This document shows positions 1-7,685 of a stretch of DNA of 64,000 bases, one piece after another. Under the pieces are notes generated by a model that made no database searches, was not told where the DNA came from, and saw only the letters and a program-made list of their open reading frames with translations. A program made the translations under genes and the position numbers. The stretch's first letter is position 1. Each line of letters begins with the position of its first letter. The DNA is from an uncultured Ruminococcus sp. (GTDB lineage: Bacteria; Bacillota; Clostridia; Oscillospirales; Ruminococcaceae), in the NCBI GenBank assembly GCA_934463425.1, contig CAKSJP010000009.1:16392-80391 (forward strand). Direction: 5' to 3'.

Positions 1-2241
1 TGCCTGCAGCAGACCCATTGCCCAGAGCTTTGCCAGTGTGATGAGCCATGCCTTTCCTGCCTTGCGGTTACCGATCTTCTGATGATACGGCGACAGCATA
101 ACGCAGAACGCCAGACCGGATACCCACAGGCCAACGGACATCATATACGCTGCCATCGCGTTGCCGTTGGTGGGAACGGCAGTCTCATAGGTCTCATTGG
201 TCATCACCGGAGCGGAGAACATGTCATAGGTCTTGTCGGTGGTGTCGATGCTGTTGACTTCGTCCGCACCGTCTGCCAGAGAGGTCTGGAGCGTTACTGC
301 GCCGTTGGACAGCTGTACCAGACCGTCGCCCAGTGTCACAGAACCGTCCGCCAGCTGTGCTGCGCCGTCCTGGATCTGTCCTGCGCCGTCGGTGAGCTGT
401 GCTGCGCCGTCATTCAGCGCCGCATTGTTTTCCACAAGCTGTGCCGTGCCGTCAGACAGCTGCGCTGCACCGCTTTGCAGCTGTGAAACCGCATTGGTCA
501 GTGTGGGAACGCTGTCTGCCAGTGTCTTTGCGCCGCTGTTCAGGGACGATGCGCCGCCTACCAGAGCGCCTGTGTTGGAGTCCAGTGTCTGGAGTCCGTC
601 GGTCAGACTGGACACACCGCCGGTATACTTGGATACACCGTATTCCAGTGTGCTGCTGCCGTCTGCCAGCTGTCCCAGACCGGCTTCCAATGTCTGAGAG
701 CCGGGGATCAGCTGTGCATCCACTGCGGACTGCACCGACTGCAAGCCGCCGGACAAGGCGGAGATCGCCTGCTGTGCACCCGGAAGCGCCTGATCTGCCC
801 CGGAAGCCAGTGTGCTGACGCTGGTCTTGAGCTGTTCCATTGCACCTGCAGAGCTGCTGAGATCCATGCCCTGGAGCGCAGATGACAAGCCGGTCACCTG
901 ATCGCCGATGGCAGAGATATCCGATGCCAGAGAGGTCATGGGGGCAGAGAAGCAAGCCAGAAGCTCCTGCTGAGAAGCAGCGTCCAGGGACTGGAACACC
1001 TCTGTCTGTGTCATCGCCGTCAATGCCGACTGCAGACTCTGCAGCTGTGCGCCGGCATCCTTGGCACTGGTGCCCATCGCCGTCAGGCTGTCTGTCAGCG
1101 TCTGTGACAGCGCACTGGTATCCGGCAGAGAGGTGTTCTGCAGCGTGGTGTTCAGGGTGTCAATCCCCTGCTGCAGCTGTGTCAGACCGCTGCTCAGCTG
1201 TTCCATCTGCTGCATATTCTCTGCAGAGAGGCTGCTGCCCAGGCTGTCCGACAAGGTTTGCAGCCCTGCGGTCATCTGTGCGCTGCCCTGCTGGAGCTGT
1301 GCCGCGCCGCTGGTCAGTGTGGCTGCGCCGTCTGCCAGCTGGCTGCTGCTGCCGTTCAGGGTCTGTGCGCCGCTGAATGCCGCAGCAACGCCGTCAGTAT
1401 AGCTGCTGACACCGCTGGAAAGCGTGCCGGAGCCGTCGGACAATGCCGCTGCGCCGTCTGCCAGTGTGCCTGCGCCGCCTGCCAGCTGATCCATGCCGTC
1501 AGACAGGGTCTGCGCACCGCTGTTTACGGTCGCCACACCATCGGTATAGGTTTTCAGACCGCTTTCCAGTGTCTTTGCACCGTCTACAAATGTGAGGGTG
1601 CTCTCGGACAAAACCTTTAGGTTATCCGTGATCTTGGTGTTGCCGTCCTTCAGGTCAGACACGCCGTCTTTGATCTGCAGCGCACCGTCTGCGGCATCGT
1701 TCATGCCGTCGCCCACAGTGCCCAGCTGGTCGAAGATCGTCTGGGTGTACTCCCTGGTCACGCTCTCTGAGACCTCTTTCTGGATCTTTGCCAGGGCGGT
1801 CTCGCTCATCTTGCTGGCGATGTAGTTCGTGCCGGGATTGGTGGTGTACTGAAGCTCCATCTTCTTCGGCGCATCGTCCATCAGCGTGGAGGCATTCTCA
1901 GAAAAATTCGACGGAATGGTGATGACCATATAATATGTGCCGTCCGCAATGCCCTTTTCCGCCTTGTCTGCGGTGACAAAGTGGAAATCCAGCTGATCGT
2001 TCTCCTGCAGCCGTTCCACCAGCTCGTCGCCGACTGCCAGCTCCTTGCCCTCATAGTCTACCGATTTGTCATTGTTGACCACTGCCACCGGCAGCTGATC
2101 CACATTTCCGTAGGGATCCCACATAGAGCCCAGGAACAGGGTGGTGTAGATGGTGGGGATCAGAACGATCGCCGCCATAGCGATACCATTAAAATGCCGC
2201 CAGAAGAAATTCTGCTTCTTTCCGGAACCGCTCGATTGCAT
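1..2241 (-). CDS. YhgE/Pip-family membrane protein (C-terminus outside window)
   Basis: 747 codons are visible and the reading frame runs off the window edge, so the C-terminal part is missing. The ATG at 2241 follows AAAGGAAG. A membrane segment lies near residues 19-38. It is followed by an extracytoplasmic domain (about 40-170) and then roughly 450 residues of Gly/Ala/Ser/Leu-rich repeats of the LxxGAxxL or LxDGxxxL kind, predicted to form long helical or coiled-coil rods. A second membrane block begins near residue 700 (LWVSGLAFCVML). This order is typical of YhgE/Pip proteins, which in Firmicutes act in phage infection, type VII secretion-like functions or envelope transport; the role here is not known. 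It diverges from a TetR gene that probably represses it. Confidence 0.88.
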   Translation of the reverse strand, partial: MQSSGSGKKQNFFWRHFNGIAMAAIVLIPTIYTTLFLGSMWDPYGNVDQLPVAVVNNDKSVDYEGKELAVGDELVERLQENDQLDFHFVTADKAEKGIADGTYYMVITIPSNFSENASTLMDDAPKKMELQYTTNPGTNYIASKMSETALAKIQKEVSESVTREYTQTIFDQLGTVGDGMNDAADGALQIKDGVSDLKDGNTKITDNLKVLSESTLTFVDGAKTLESGLKTYTDGVATVNSGAQTLSDGMDQLAGGAGTLADGAAALSDGSGTLSSGVSSYTDGVAAAFSGAQTLNGSSSQLADGAATLTSGAAQLQQGSAQMTAGLQTLSDSLGSSLSAENMQQMEQLSSGLTQLQQGIDTLNTTLQNTSLPDTSALSQTLTDSLTAMGTSAKDAGAQLQSLQSALTAMTQTEVFQSLDAASQQELLACFSAPMTSLASDISAIGDQVTGLSSALQGMDLSSSAGAMEQLKTSVSTLASGADQALPGAQQAISALSGGLQSVQSAVDAQLIPGSQTLEAGLGQLADGSSTLEYGVSKYTGGVSSLTDGLQTLDSNTGALVGGASSLNSGAKTLADSVPTLTNAVSQLQSGAAQLSDGTAQLVENNAALNDGAAQLTDGAGQIQDGAAQLADGSVTLGDGLVQLSNGAVTLQTSLADGADEVNSIDTTDKTYDMFSAPVMTNETYETAVPTNGNAMAAYMMSVGLWVSGLAFCVMLSPYHQKIGNRKAGKAWLITLAKLWAMGLLQA

Positions 2242-2584
2242 AACTACCTACTTCCTTTCTGCGTAAAACAAACACCGCTTTCCCCGAATGTACGGTTTTG
2301 TTTTCATCTGAGTGACGAAATACAGTTGTCTACAAAAAAGTTTTTGTCTACAAATAGAAAGCTGTTGACTTTTCGTCCTGTATCTATTATAATATAAGAG
2401 AAGCAAATTTGCAACCGTTGATTTTGCAAATTACGTCTACTAATAGACACCGTGTTTATTAGATAGTACAGCAACCCCGAATGCTGCACTGGACGCTGCT
2501 TCGGATACGATGATATAACATATAATATGGACGGCACTCCGTGAGACCCGGTACTGTGCTGCCGAAAGATAAGGAAGATCTATC
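2242..2584. promoter_or_regulatory. Divergent promoter and operator region of yhgE-like gene and tetR
   Basis: This 343-bp gap holds a near-consensus promoter on the + strand (TTGACT at 2365-2370, 17 bp, TATAAT at 2388-2393) pointing at the tetR gene. Around it are short dyads suited to a TetR dimer. TTGTCTACAAA occurs at 2326-2336 and again at 2344-2354, 18 bp apart. GTCTACTAATAGAC (2435-2448) is a perfect inverted repeat with 5-bp arms, and TCTACAAATAGA (2347-2358) has the same TCTA/TAGA arms. Autorepression together with control of the divergent membrane gene is an inference from position. Confidence 0.55.
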
Positions 2585-3208
2585 ATGACAAACAATATCA
2601 AGCAAGAACGCCGCTATCGCCGCACCGAAGCCCTGATCCTGAACGGACTCACCACCCTGCTCCAGCAGAAGAGCATCAAGGAGATCACTGTCCGGGAGCT
2701 GGCAGATCTGGTGGACATCAACCGCTCTACCTTCTATCTCCACTATACGGATATCTATGACCTGCTGGAAAAGACCGAGCAGCGCCTGCTGCAGCAGCTT
2801 CTGGACGCGGTCAATGAAAAATGGACGCTGCCGGAGACACCGAAAAACTTTTTTGCCTTTCTGGAGCAGGCGTTCAACATCCTCTCAGAGAACGCCCAGC
2901 TCTGCTCGGCGCTCATCGGCCCCAACGGAGACATTGCCTTTTTGCGGAGCATCGAAAAGATGATCCGGGAAAAGGGCATCCAGACGCTGCGTTCCTTTGC
3001 GCCGAAGGAGCTTCGGGAGCAGGATCTCCAGTATGCCATTTCCTTTGCCCTTGCCGGCTGTATGGGACTGGTGGAGCACTGGCTGAAAAACGGATGTCCC
3101 GAAACGCCCACCCACATGGCAGAGCTGACGCTGGTGCTTCTCCGGGAGGGCACGACCTCCATCGGTGCGCCGGATGTCACACAGCATGCACTCCACGGGG
3201 CGTTCTAA
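2585..3208 (+). CDS. TetR/AcrR-family transcriptional regulator
   Basis: A 207-residue protein. Residues about 12-60 form the TetR helix-turn-helix, with the family hallmark VRELADLVDINRSTFYLHY in which helix 3 carries the recognition residues. The remaining ~140 residues are a helical ligand-binding and dimer domain of the kind often found in regulators beside YhgE/Pip genes. It is divergent from the YhgE-like gene, and short dyads sit in the shared upstream region, so it most likely represses that gene and itself. The inducer cannot be told from sequence. The gene ends just inside a GGCAATACCGC inverted repeat and a bidirectional terminator follows. Confidence 0.9.
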   Translation: MTNNIKQERRYRRTEALILNGLTTLLQQKSIKEITVRELADLVDINRSTFYLHYTDIYDLLEKTEQRLLQQLLDAVNEKWTLPETPKNFFAFLEQAFNILSENAQLCSALIGPNGDIAFLRSIEKMIREKGIQTLRSFAPKELREQDLQYAISFALAGCMGLVEHWLKNGCPETPTHMAELTLVLLREGTTSIGAPDVTQHALHGAF

Positions 3209-3276
3209 GGCAATACCGCAGAGAAACAAAAGAAAAAATAAGCGCGTATTCCTGTTTTCACCGGAACACGCCCGAA

Positions 3277-3320
3277 CAAAAAGCAGCCGAAACGACACCC
3301 ATCGTTTCAGCTGCTTTTTC
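3277..3320. terminator. Bidirectional terminator between tetR and tRNA-Arg
   Basis: A long hairpin with arms AAGCAGCcGAAACGA and TCGTTTCaGCTGCTT, flanked by A and T runs. It can stop tetR transcription (+) and tRNA-Arg transcription (-). Confidence 0.8.
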
Positions 3321-3353
3321 CACAAATATTGCACAGACCGTCCGGCTGTGTTC

Positions 3354-3430
3354 TGGCGTTCCAGAGGTGATTTGAACACCCGGCCTACCGCTTAGGAGGC
3401 GGTCGCTCTATCCAGCTGAGCTACTGGAAC
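3354..3430 (-). tRNA. tRNA-Arg (anticodon CCT)
   Basis: A 77-nt cloverleaf on the minus strand. The acceptor arm GTTCCAG pairs with CTGGAAC, the T-arm contains GTTCAAATC, and the anticodon stem ACCGC/GCGGT encloses loop CTCCTAA, giving anticodon CCT, which reads AGG. CCA is encoded at 3354-3356. It lies downstream of pyrE on the same strand, separated by a GGAGAC/GTCTCC hairpin at 3435-3460 that lacks a T run on this strand, so co-transcription with pyrE is possible. Confidence 0.95.
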
Positions 3431-3489
3431 ATCCGGAGACAGGCGCAGAACGCCGTCTCCTTTCTTGGGCGGTATTGCCTTTGCTTTGC

Positions 3490-4149
3490 TTATGCCGTTA
3501 CGCCGTACTGTTCCCGGTATGCCAGCATGGCATCCAGGTGCTCTCTGCCCGGAATGATCCCATCCCGGATGCCCTGGATGATGTCCTCCATATTGACGAT
3601 GGAATACACCGGAACGCCGTACTTTTCATAGACGGACTGCACCGCGGACTTTTCGCCCTCCAGTGCGCGCTCCATCCGGTCTACGGTGATGACCATGCCG
3701 GTGATGTCCACATCTGCCGCGCCCTTCAGCTTGGGATAGACCTCAGCCATTGCCTTGCCGGAGGTCATGACATCCTCGATGATGACCACCTTTTCGCCGT
3801 CTGTCAGCTGCTTGCCGACGAACATTCCCCCTTCGCCGTGATCCTTGACTTCCTTGCGGTCGAAGCAGAAGTTTACGTCCTTCTGATACTTGTCCGCCAG
3901 TGCCACAGCCGCCGCTGCCGCCAGGGGGATGCCCTTATATGCCGGGCCGAAGACCGTTTCTACCGGGATGTCATGCGCTGCGATGCAGGCAGCGTAATAG
4001 CGTCCCAGCTCCATCAGCTGTGCGCCGCTGTGATAGTTGCCGGCGTTGATGAAATAGGGTGCTTTTCTGCCGCTTTTCAGGGTAAATTCCCCGAATGTCA
4101 GCACACCGCAGTCTACCATAAAGCGCAGGAATGATTCTTTGTATGTCAT
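3490..4149 (-). CDS. pyrE: Orotate phosphoribosyltransferase
   Basis: A 219-residue enzyme of pyrimidine synthesis that transfers ribose-5-phosphate from PRPP to orotate, giving OMP. The type I phosphoribosyltransferase PRPP loop is visible as VVIIEDVMTSGKAM, and FGPAYKGIPLA is the usual substrate loop. The ATG at 4149 is preferred because AAAGGAAG stands 10 nt upstream; a longer frame to 4182 has no ribosome site. It is a stand-alone pyr gene here, between prfB and tRNA-Arg. A 173-bp repeat element (4256-4428) lies upstream and may have displaced or supplied its promoter. Confidence 0.95.
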   Translation of the reverse strand: MTYKESFLRFMVDCGVLTFGEFTLKSGRKAPYFINAGNYHSGAQLMELGRYYAACIAAHDIPVETVFGPAYKGIPLAAAAAVALADKYQKDVNFCFDRKEVKDHGEGGMFVGKQLTDGEKVVIIEDVMTSGKAMAEVYPKLKGAADVDITGMVITVDRMERALEGEKSAVQSVYEKYGVPVYSIVNMEDIIQGIRDGIIPGREHLDAMLAYREQYGVTA

Positions 4150-4255
4150 AGAGGTGTTCTTCCTTTCTGTTTTTCCGTGCACACAGCGCTGCCGCTGTCC
4201 ATACTATTATTATAGCGAAAGCCGGAGCCTTTGTCAAGAAAAATCGATGCTTCTC

Positions 4256-4428
4256 CACGGAAATCAATTTTGATAAATGCCTCCCTTGAAAAGGGTGATT
4301 CCCCACGGGGTGACAAAGGGGACCGCTCAGTACGAGGTGGCACGTAGTGCGGTCGGGATTATCCCCCTGTCACCTGCGGTGACATCCCCCTTTTCAAGGG
4401 GGACTTTCTTAAAAAATCGATTTCCGTG
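4256..4428. mobile_element. Family-A MITE-like element, copy 1
   Basis: A 173-bp non-coding element with terminal inverted repeats CACGGAAATCAATTTT (left) and AAAATCGATTTCCGTG (right, one mismatch), flanked by a 9-bp direct duplication ATGCTTCTC (4247-4255 and 4429-4437). The interior holds sub-terminal palindromes of CCCTTGAAAAGGG type. A second copy in the opposite orientation lies at 7466-7597, also with a 9-bp duplication. It was probably moved by a transposase encoded elsewhere. Confidence 0.85.
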
Positions 4429-4452
4429 ATGCTTCTCCCAAAAGGCAGGGGT

Positions 4453-5571
4453 TTACTTCTGCAGCGTGCCGCTGGACAGGGCTTTCAGGTATGCGTTGAT
4501 AAAGCCGTCCAGGTCGCCGTCCATGACTGCCTGGATGTTGCCGTTTTCAAAGTTGGTGCGGTGATCCTTCACCAGGGTGTACGGCATGAACACATAGGAG
4601 CGGATCTGTGCGCCCCAGGCGATCTCCTTCTGTACGCCCTTGATGTCGGCGATCTTGTCCAGGTGTTCCCGCTCCTTGATCTCCACCAGCTTTGCGCGGA
4701 GCATCTTCATGGCGTAGTCCTTGTTCTGATACTGGCTGCGCTGTGTCTGGCAGGATACCACGATGCCGGTGGGCAGGTGGGTCAGGCGAACGGCAGAGCT
4801 GGTCTTGTTGATATGCTGTCCGCCGGCGCCGCTGGCACGGAACACATCCATCTTGATATCCTCCGGACGGATGTCAACTTCCATGGAATCGTCAATTTCC
4901 GGCATGACCTCCAGTGCCGCAAAAGAGGTGTGCCGCCGTCCGGAAGAGTCGAAGGGAGACACACGCACCAGACGGTGCACGCCGGACTCCGACTTCAGAA
5001 AGCCGTAGGCATTGTCGCCGGAGATCATGATGGACGCACTCTTCAGACCGGCTTCGTCGCCGTCCAGATAGTCCAGCAGCTCCACCTTGAAGTTGTGGCG
5101 CTCTGCCCAGCGGTTGTACATCCGGTAGAGCATCTCTGCCCAGTCCTGCGCCTCTGTGCCGCCTGCGCCGGCGTGAAAGGTCAGGATGGCGTTGGAGCTG
5201 TCATACTCTCCGGTCAGCAGAGAAGCCAGCTTCAGGGATTCCAGCTCCTTGACAAAATTGTCCGCCTCTTCGTTCAGCTCGGCGTTGGATTCCTCCTCGC
5301 CCTCCTCCATGGTCAGCTCGATCAGCGTGAGGATATCGTCCAGTGTTTCTTCCATTTTCTGATACTTGCCGATGCGGTTTTCCAGGGACTTCACCTCCTG
5401 GAGCACCTTCTGGGAATTTTCCAGATCGCTGTAAAAATCCGGGTCTGCCACCTGCTTCTGCAATGCATCATAACGTGCCTGTGCCTTTTCAATGCCCAGC
5501 ACTTCATACAATTCTGTTAAGTCCTTGCGGTAGTCACTCATCGTGACGCGCAGCTCGTCCAATAATACCAT
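4453..5571 (-). CDS. prfB: Peptide chain release factor 2
   Basis: A 372-residue class I release factor. It terminates translation at UGA and UAA by placing its GGQ loop (GAGGQHINKTSSAVR, near residue 245) in the peptidyl-transferase centre. The N-terminal coiled domain and central decoding domain are complete. The ATG at 5571 follows AAGGAG with 7 nt spacing. The programmed +1 frameshift found early in prfB of many bacteria is absent: the frame is continuous and no CTTTGA slippery site appears around codons 20-30. A minus-strand promoter lies at 5614-5642 (TTGCAT, 17 bp, TATAAT). Confidence 0.96.
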   Translation of the reverse strand: MVLLDELRVTMSDYRKDLTELYEVLGIEKAQARYDALQKQVADPDFYSDLENSQKVLQEVKSLENRIGKYQKMEETLDDILTLIELTMEEGEEESNAELNEEADNFVKELESLKLASLLTGEYDSSNAILTFHAGAGGTEAQDWAEMLYRMYNRWAERHNFKVELLDYLDGDEAGLKSASIMISGDNAYGFLKSESGVHRLVRVSPFDSSGRRHTSFAALEVMPEIDDSMEVDIRPEDIKMDVFRASGAGGQHINKTSSAVRLTHLPTGIVVSCQTQRSQYQNKDYAMKMLRAKLVEIKEREHLDKIADIKGVQKEIAWGAQIRSYVFMPYTLVKDHRTNFENGNIQAVMDGDLDGFINAYLKALSSGTLQK

Positions 5572-5613
5572 AACTATTCTCCTTGTTGCATAGGGTAAAT
5601 CACGATCTCTTTT

Positions 5614-5642
5614 ATTATACTACAAAACCGGAAAAGATGCAA
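5614..5642 (-). promoter_or_regulatory. prfB promoter
   Basis: Read on the minus strand: TTGCAT (5637-5642), 17 bp, TATAAT (5614-5619), about 45 nt upstream of the prfB start. Confidence 0.7.
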
Positions 5643-5658
5643 ATATTTTCTTTGGATA

Positions 5659-5687
5659 TTGAAAAAATTTTTCTTCTGTGCTATAAT
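5659..5687 (+). promoter_or_regulatory. Promoter of the zinc-ribbon protein-folA unit
   Basis: TTGAAA (5659-5664), 17 bp, TATAAT (5682-5687). Transcripts would pass through the family-B repeat at 5693-5864 before reaching the start at 5933. Confidence 0.65.
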
Positions 5688-5692
5688 ATAAG

Positions 5693-5864
5693 GGCAAGAC
5701 CGCACAAAGATTGTGCGACAGATGCGTCGTCAAATTTTTCGTCAGATGAAACAAAAAGCGGAGTGAATACTTGCTGTATTCACGAGCATTTTTGTGAAAT
5801 ATGACGGTAAATTTGCAAGCAGATGGCGTGCAAAGTCGCCAGACGCTCTTTGTACGGTATTGCC
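5693..5864. repeat. Family-B inverted-repeat element, copy 2
   Basis: A 172-bp element whose ends form a 17-bp imperfect inverted repeat: GGCAAGACCGCACAAAG (5693-5709) and CTTTGTACGGTATTGCC (5848-5864), two mismatches. It contains a 35-bp block (5819-5853) identical to 7426-7460, with an internal GGCG/CGCC hairpin. Immediately outside, GGTATTGC and GCAATACC (to 5880) form a further small hairpin. It sits in the 5' leader of the next gene. Confidence 0.65.
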
Positions 5865-5932
5865 GAAAGAAAGCAATACCACAGGACAGCCCATGCAGCA
5901 TGAGATTGTCCTGGAAAAGAGGGACGCACAGC

Positions 5933-6922
5933 ATGAAAATACACATCGGTGAAAAATGCATTGTCTGCGGAAAGACGTTCACAGAGACGGATGACGTAGT
6001 CGTCTGCCCGGAGTGCGGCACGCCGTACCACCGGGCATGCTGGCAGGAGCACAACGCCTGCATCAACCAGAAGCTCCACGAGACCGGCGAAAGCTGGCAG
6101 CCGGAACACGCCCCGGAAGAGCCGAAGCCCCTGCAGATCTGCCCGGACTGCGGCACAGGCAATCCCCCGGACGCGACCCACTGCCGGCACTGCGGAAAGC
6201 CCTTTCTGCAGCCGGGAGACCGCCCGGAGACCCCGGAGACCTTTCGGGAGCAGCTCCGGGAGACCGCCGCGTACATGAGCGCACAGAACGCCACCTGCGG
6301 CATCGACCCGGAGACGACTCTGGACGGCGAGCGTCTGGAGGATGTGGCAGACTTTGTGGCGCAGAACCACCTGTACTACCTGCCGAAATTCCTGCGGTTC
6401 AGCAAGGGACACCGGATCTCCCTGAACTTTCCCTGCCTGATCTTTCCCCAGTACTATCTGGCATACCGGAAGATGTGGGCGGCGACGCTGTTGGTCACAG
6501 GGCTTTTTTTTCTCCTCAGCATCCCCAGTTCTATGGTACAGATGGATTTTCTGTTCCAGCAGTATCTGCCCATACTCCGGGAGGCAAACGCACGGCCGGA
6601 GGTCATCCAGTTCATCCAGAACATGATGCATAAGCTGGATGCCCACGAGACTCTTCTGTACAACATCTCCATGATCGGCAGCTATCTGGAGTTTGCGGTG
6701 ACCGTCCTCCTGGGACTTTTCGGCAACCGCCTCTACTACCGCTTTGTCCTGCGGCGCGTGCACAAAACCGTTCAGGAGGACGTTTCTCCTGCCATGCGGC
6801 GGATCAGACTGCGGCAGGAGGGCGGCGTAAGCGGCTGGAACATCCTGGCGGTGTTCGGGATCCAGCTGGGCGCTTCTATGATCCTGGGGCTTGTCCTGAT
6901 GCTCCTGCTGGCGGTTCTGTGA
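5933..6922 (+). CDS. RING-like/zinc-ribbon N-terminus with multi-pass membrane domain
   Basis: A 329-residue protein. Residues 1-45 form a prokaryotic RING-like zinc domain (CIVCGKTF, then CPECGTPYHRACW). Residues about 70-95 form a second double-CxxC zinc ribbon (CPDCGTGN, CRHCGKPF). A linker follows, then three or four membrane segments resembling DUF2628-type proteins (about 170-190, 250-275, 300-325). The ATG at 5933 has AGAGGG upstream; the longer frame from 5801 is translated family-B repeat and is not credible. The last codons overlap the GTG start of folA, so the two are coupled. The function is unknown; such proteins are usually integral membrane proteins with cytoplasmic zinc domains. 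Confidence 0.8.
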   Translation: MKIHIGEKCIVCGKTFTETDDVVVCPECGTPYHRACWQEHNACINQKLHETGESWQPEHAPEEPKPLQICPDCGTGNPPDATHCRHCGKPFLQPGDRPETPETFREQLRETAAYMSAQNATCGIDPETTLDGERLEDVADFVAQNHLYYLPKFLRFSKGHRISLNFPCLIFPQYYLAYRKMWAATLLVTGLFFLLSIPSSMVQMDFLFQQYLPILREANARPEVIQFIQNMMHKLDAHETLLYNISMIGSYLEFAVTVLLGLFGNRLYYRFVLRRVHKTVQEDVSPAMRRIRLRQEGGVSGWNILAVFGIQLGASMILGLVLMLLLAVL

Positions 6923-7485
6923 AGCATATCGCCCTGATCGCCGCCTTCGACTGCCGCCGCGCCATCGGCAGGGACGGGCGGATCCCCTGGCACATTCCCG
7001 GCGAGCAGAGGCGCTTTCGGGAGCTGACCCTGGGGAATACCGTCATTTTCGGGCGGCGCACCTATGAGGAGATCGGCGCGCCGCTGCCCCATCGGGAAAG
7101 CTTTATCCTCTCCCGGACGAAGCAGTTTCACGGCGCACATCTGCGCACCTTTCCCGACCTGGCTGCCGCCCTCGCCGCCGCAGAAACGCCCCGGATCTTC
7201 ATCGGCGGCGGCGCAGGGGTCTATGCCGAGGCGCTTCCGCTGGCAGAGGTGCTGTATCTCACGGAGATCGCCGGAGACTTTCAGGGAGACACGTTCTTTC
7301 CGGCAGTCCCCGCAGACCAGTTCCGCCAGACCGCCGCGGAATATCATGACGGCACAGTCCCCTATGTGTACCGGACATACTGCCGCACCGCAGAGGGGCG
7401 TTCCGGACCGTGTGACGAACTTTGTGCAGATGGCGTGCAAAGTCGCCAGACGCTCTTTGTGCGGTCACGGAAATCAATTTTTTAA
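6919..7485 (+). CDS. folA: Dihydrofolate reductase with repeat-derived C-terminal tail
   Basis: 188 residues; reduces dihydrofolate to tetrahydrofolate with NADPH. Family motifs: IALIAAFDCRRAIGRDGRIPWHIPGE (substrate loop, split here as positions 4-29), TVIFGRRTYE (NADPH binding) and IFIGGGAGVYAEAL. The GTG start at 6919 overlaps the upstream stop (GTGA). A normal enzyme would end near YVYRTYCR (residue 156). The last ~20 residues are encoded by the family-B repeat (about 168-183) and by the left end of the family-A MITE (184-188), which supplies the stop codon. Whether the tail matters for activity is unknown; the catalytic part is intact. Confidence 0.9.
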   Translation: MKHIALIAAFDCRRAIGRDGRIPWHIPGEQRRFRELTLGNTVIFGRRTYEEIGAPLPHRESFILSRTKQFHGAHLRTFPDLAAALAAAETPRIFIGGGAGVYAEALPLAEVLYLTEIAGDFQGDTFFPAVPADQFRQTAAEYHDGTVPYVYRTYCRTAEGRSGPCDELCADGVQSRQTLFVRSRKSIF

Positions 7486-7612
7486 GAAAGTCCCCCTTGA
7501 AAAGGGGGATGTCCCGCAGGGACAGGGGGATAATCCCTCCGGCACTACGTGCCACCTCCCTTTTCAAGGGAGGCATTTATCAAAATTGATTTCCGTGTTG
7601 TGCGGTATTACC
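7426..7612. repeat. Family-B repeat, copy 3, interrupted by a family-A MITE
   Basis: A 35-bp block identical to 5819-5853 starts at 7426. After removing the family-A element and one 9-bp duplication, the block continues into GCGGTATTACC (7602-7612), the family-B right end. The family-A insertion is therefore younger than this family-B copy. Confidence 0.7.
7466..7597. mobile_element. Family-A MITE-like element, copy 2
   Basis: A 132-bp element with inverted ends CACGGAAATCAATTTT and AAAATTGATTTCCGTG, flanked by a 9-bp direct repeat TTGTGCGGT (7457-7465 and 7598-7606). It is in the reverse orientation to copy 1, and its centre is about 40 bp shorter. It provides the last codons and stop of folA. 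Confidence 0.87.
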
Positions 7613-7685
7613 CTATGGACAAAGGCTGAAAAATATGCTATACTGAAAGAGACAAATCATCACATAAAGGAGTCGGGTGAAACCC

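Larger units (their letters stand above)
3209..3479. repeat. Family-B inverted-repeat element enclosing tRNA-Arg
   Basis: A perfect 11-bp terminal inverted repeat, GGCAATACCGC (3209-3219) and GCGGTATTGCC (3469-3479), brackets a terminator, tRNA-Arg and a further hairpin. The same end sequence bounds the repeat at 5693-5864, and a variant closes the one at 7426-7612. Either the tRNA sits inside a small mobile-like unit, or two solo copies flank it. No target duplication was recognised. Confidence 0.5.

Noticed and set aside
5801-5932. N-terminal extension of the zinc-ribbon membrane protein
   Set aside because: It is translated family-B repeat; ATG 5933 has its own ribosome site and begins the zinc domain.
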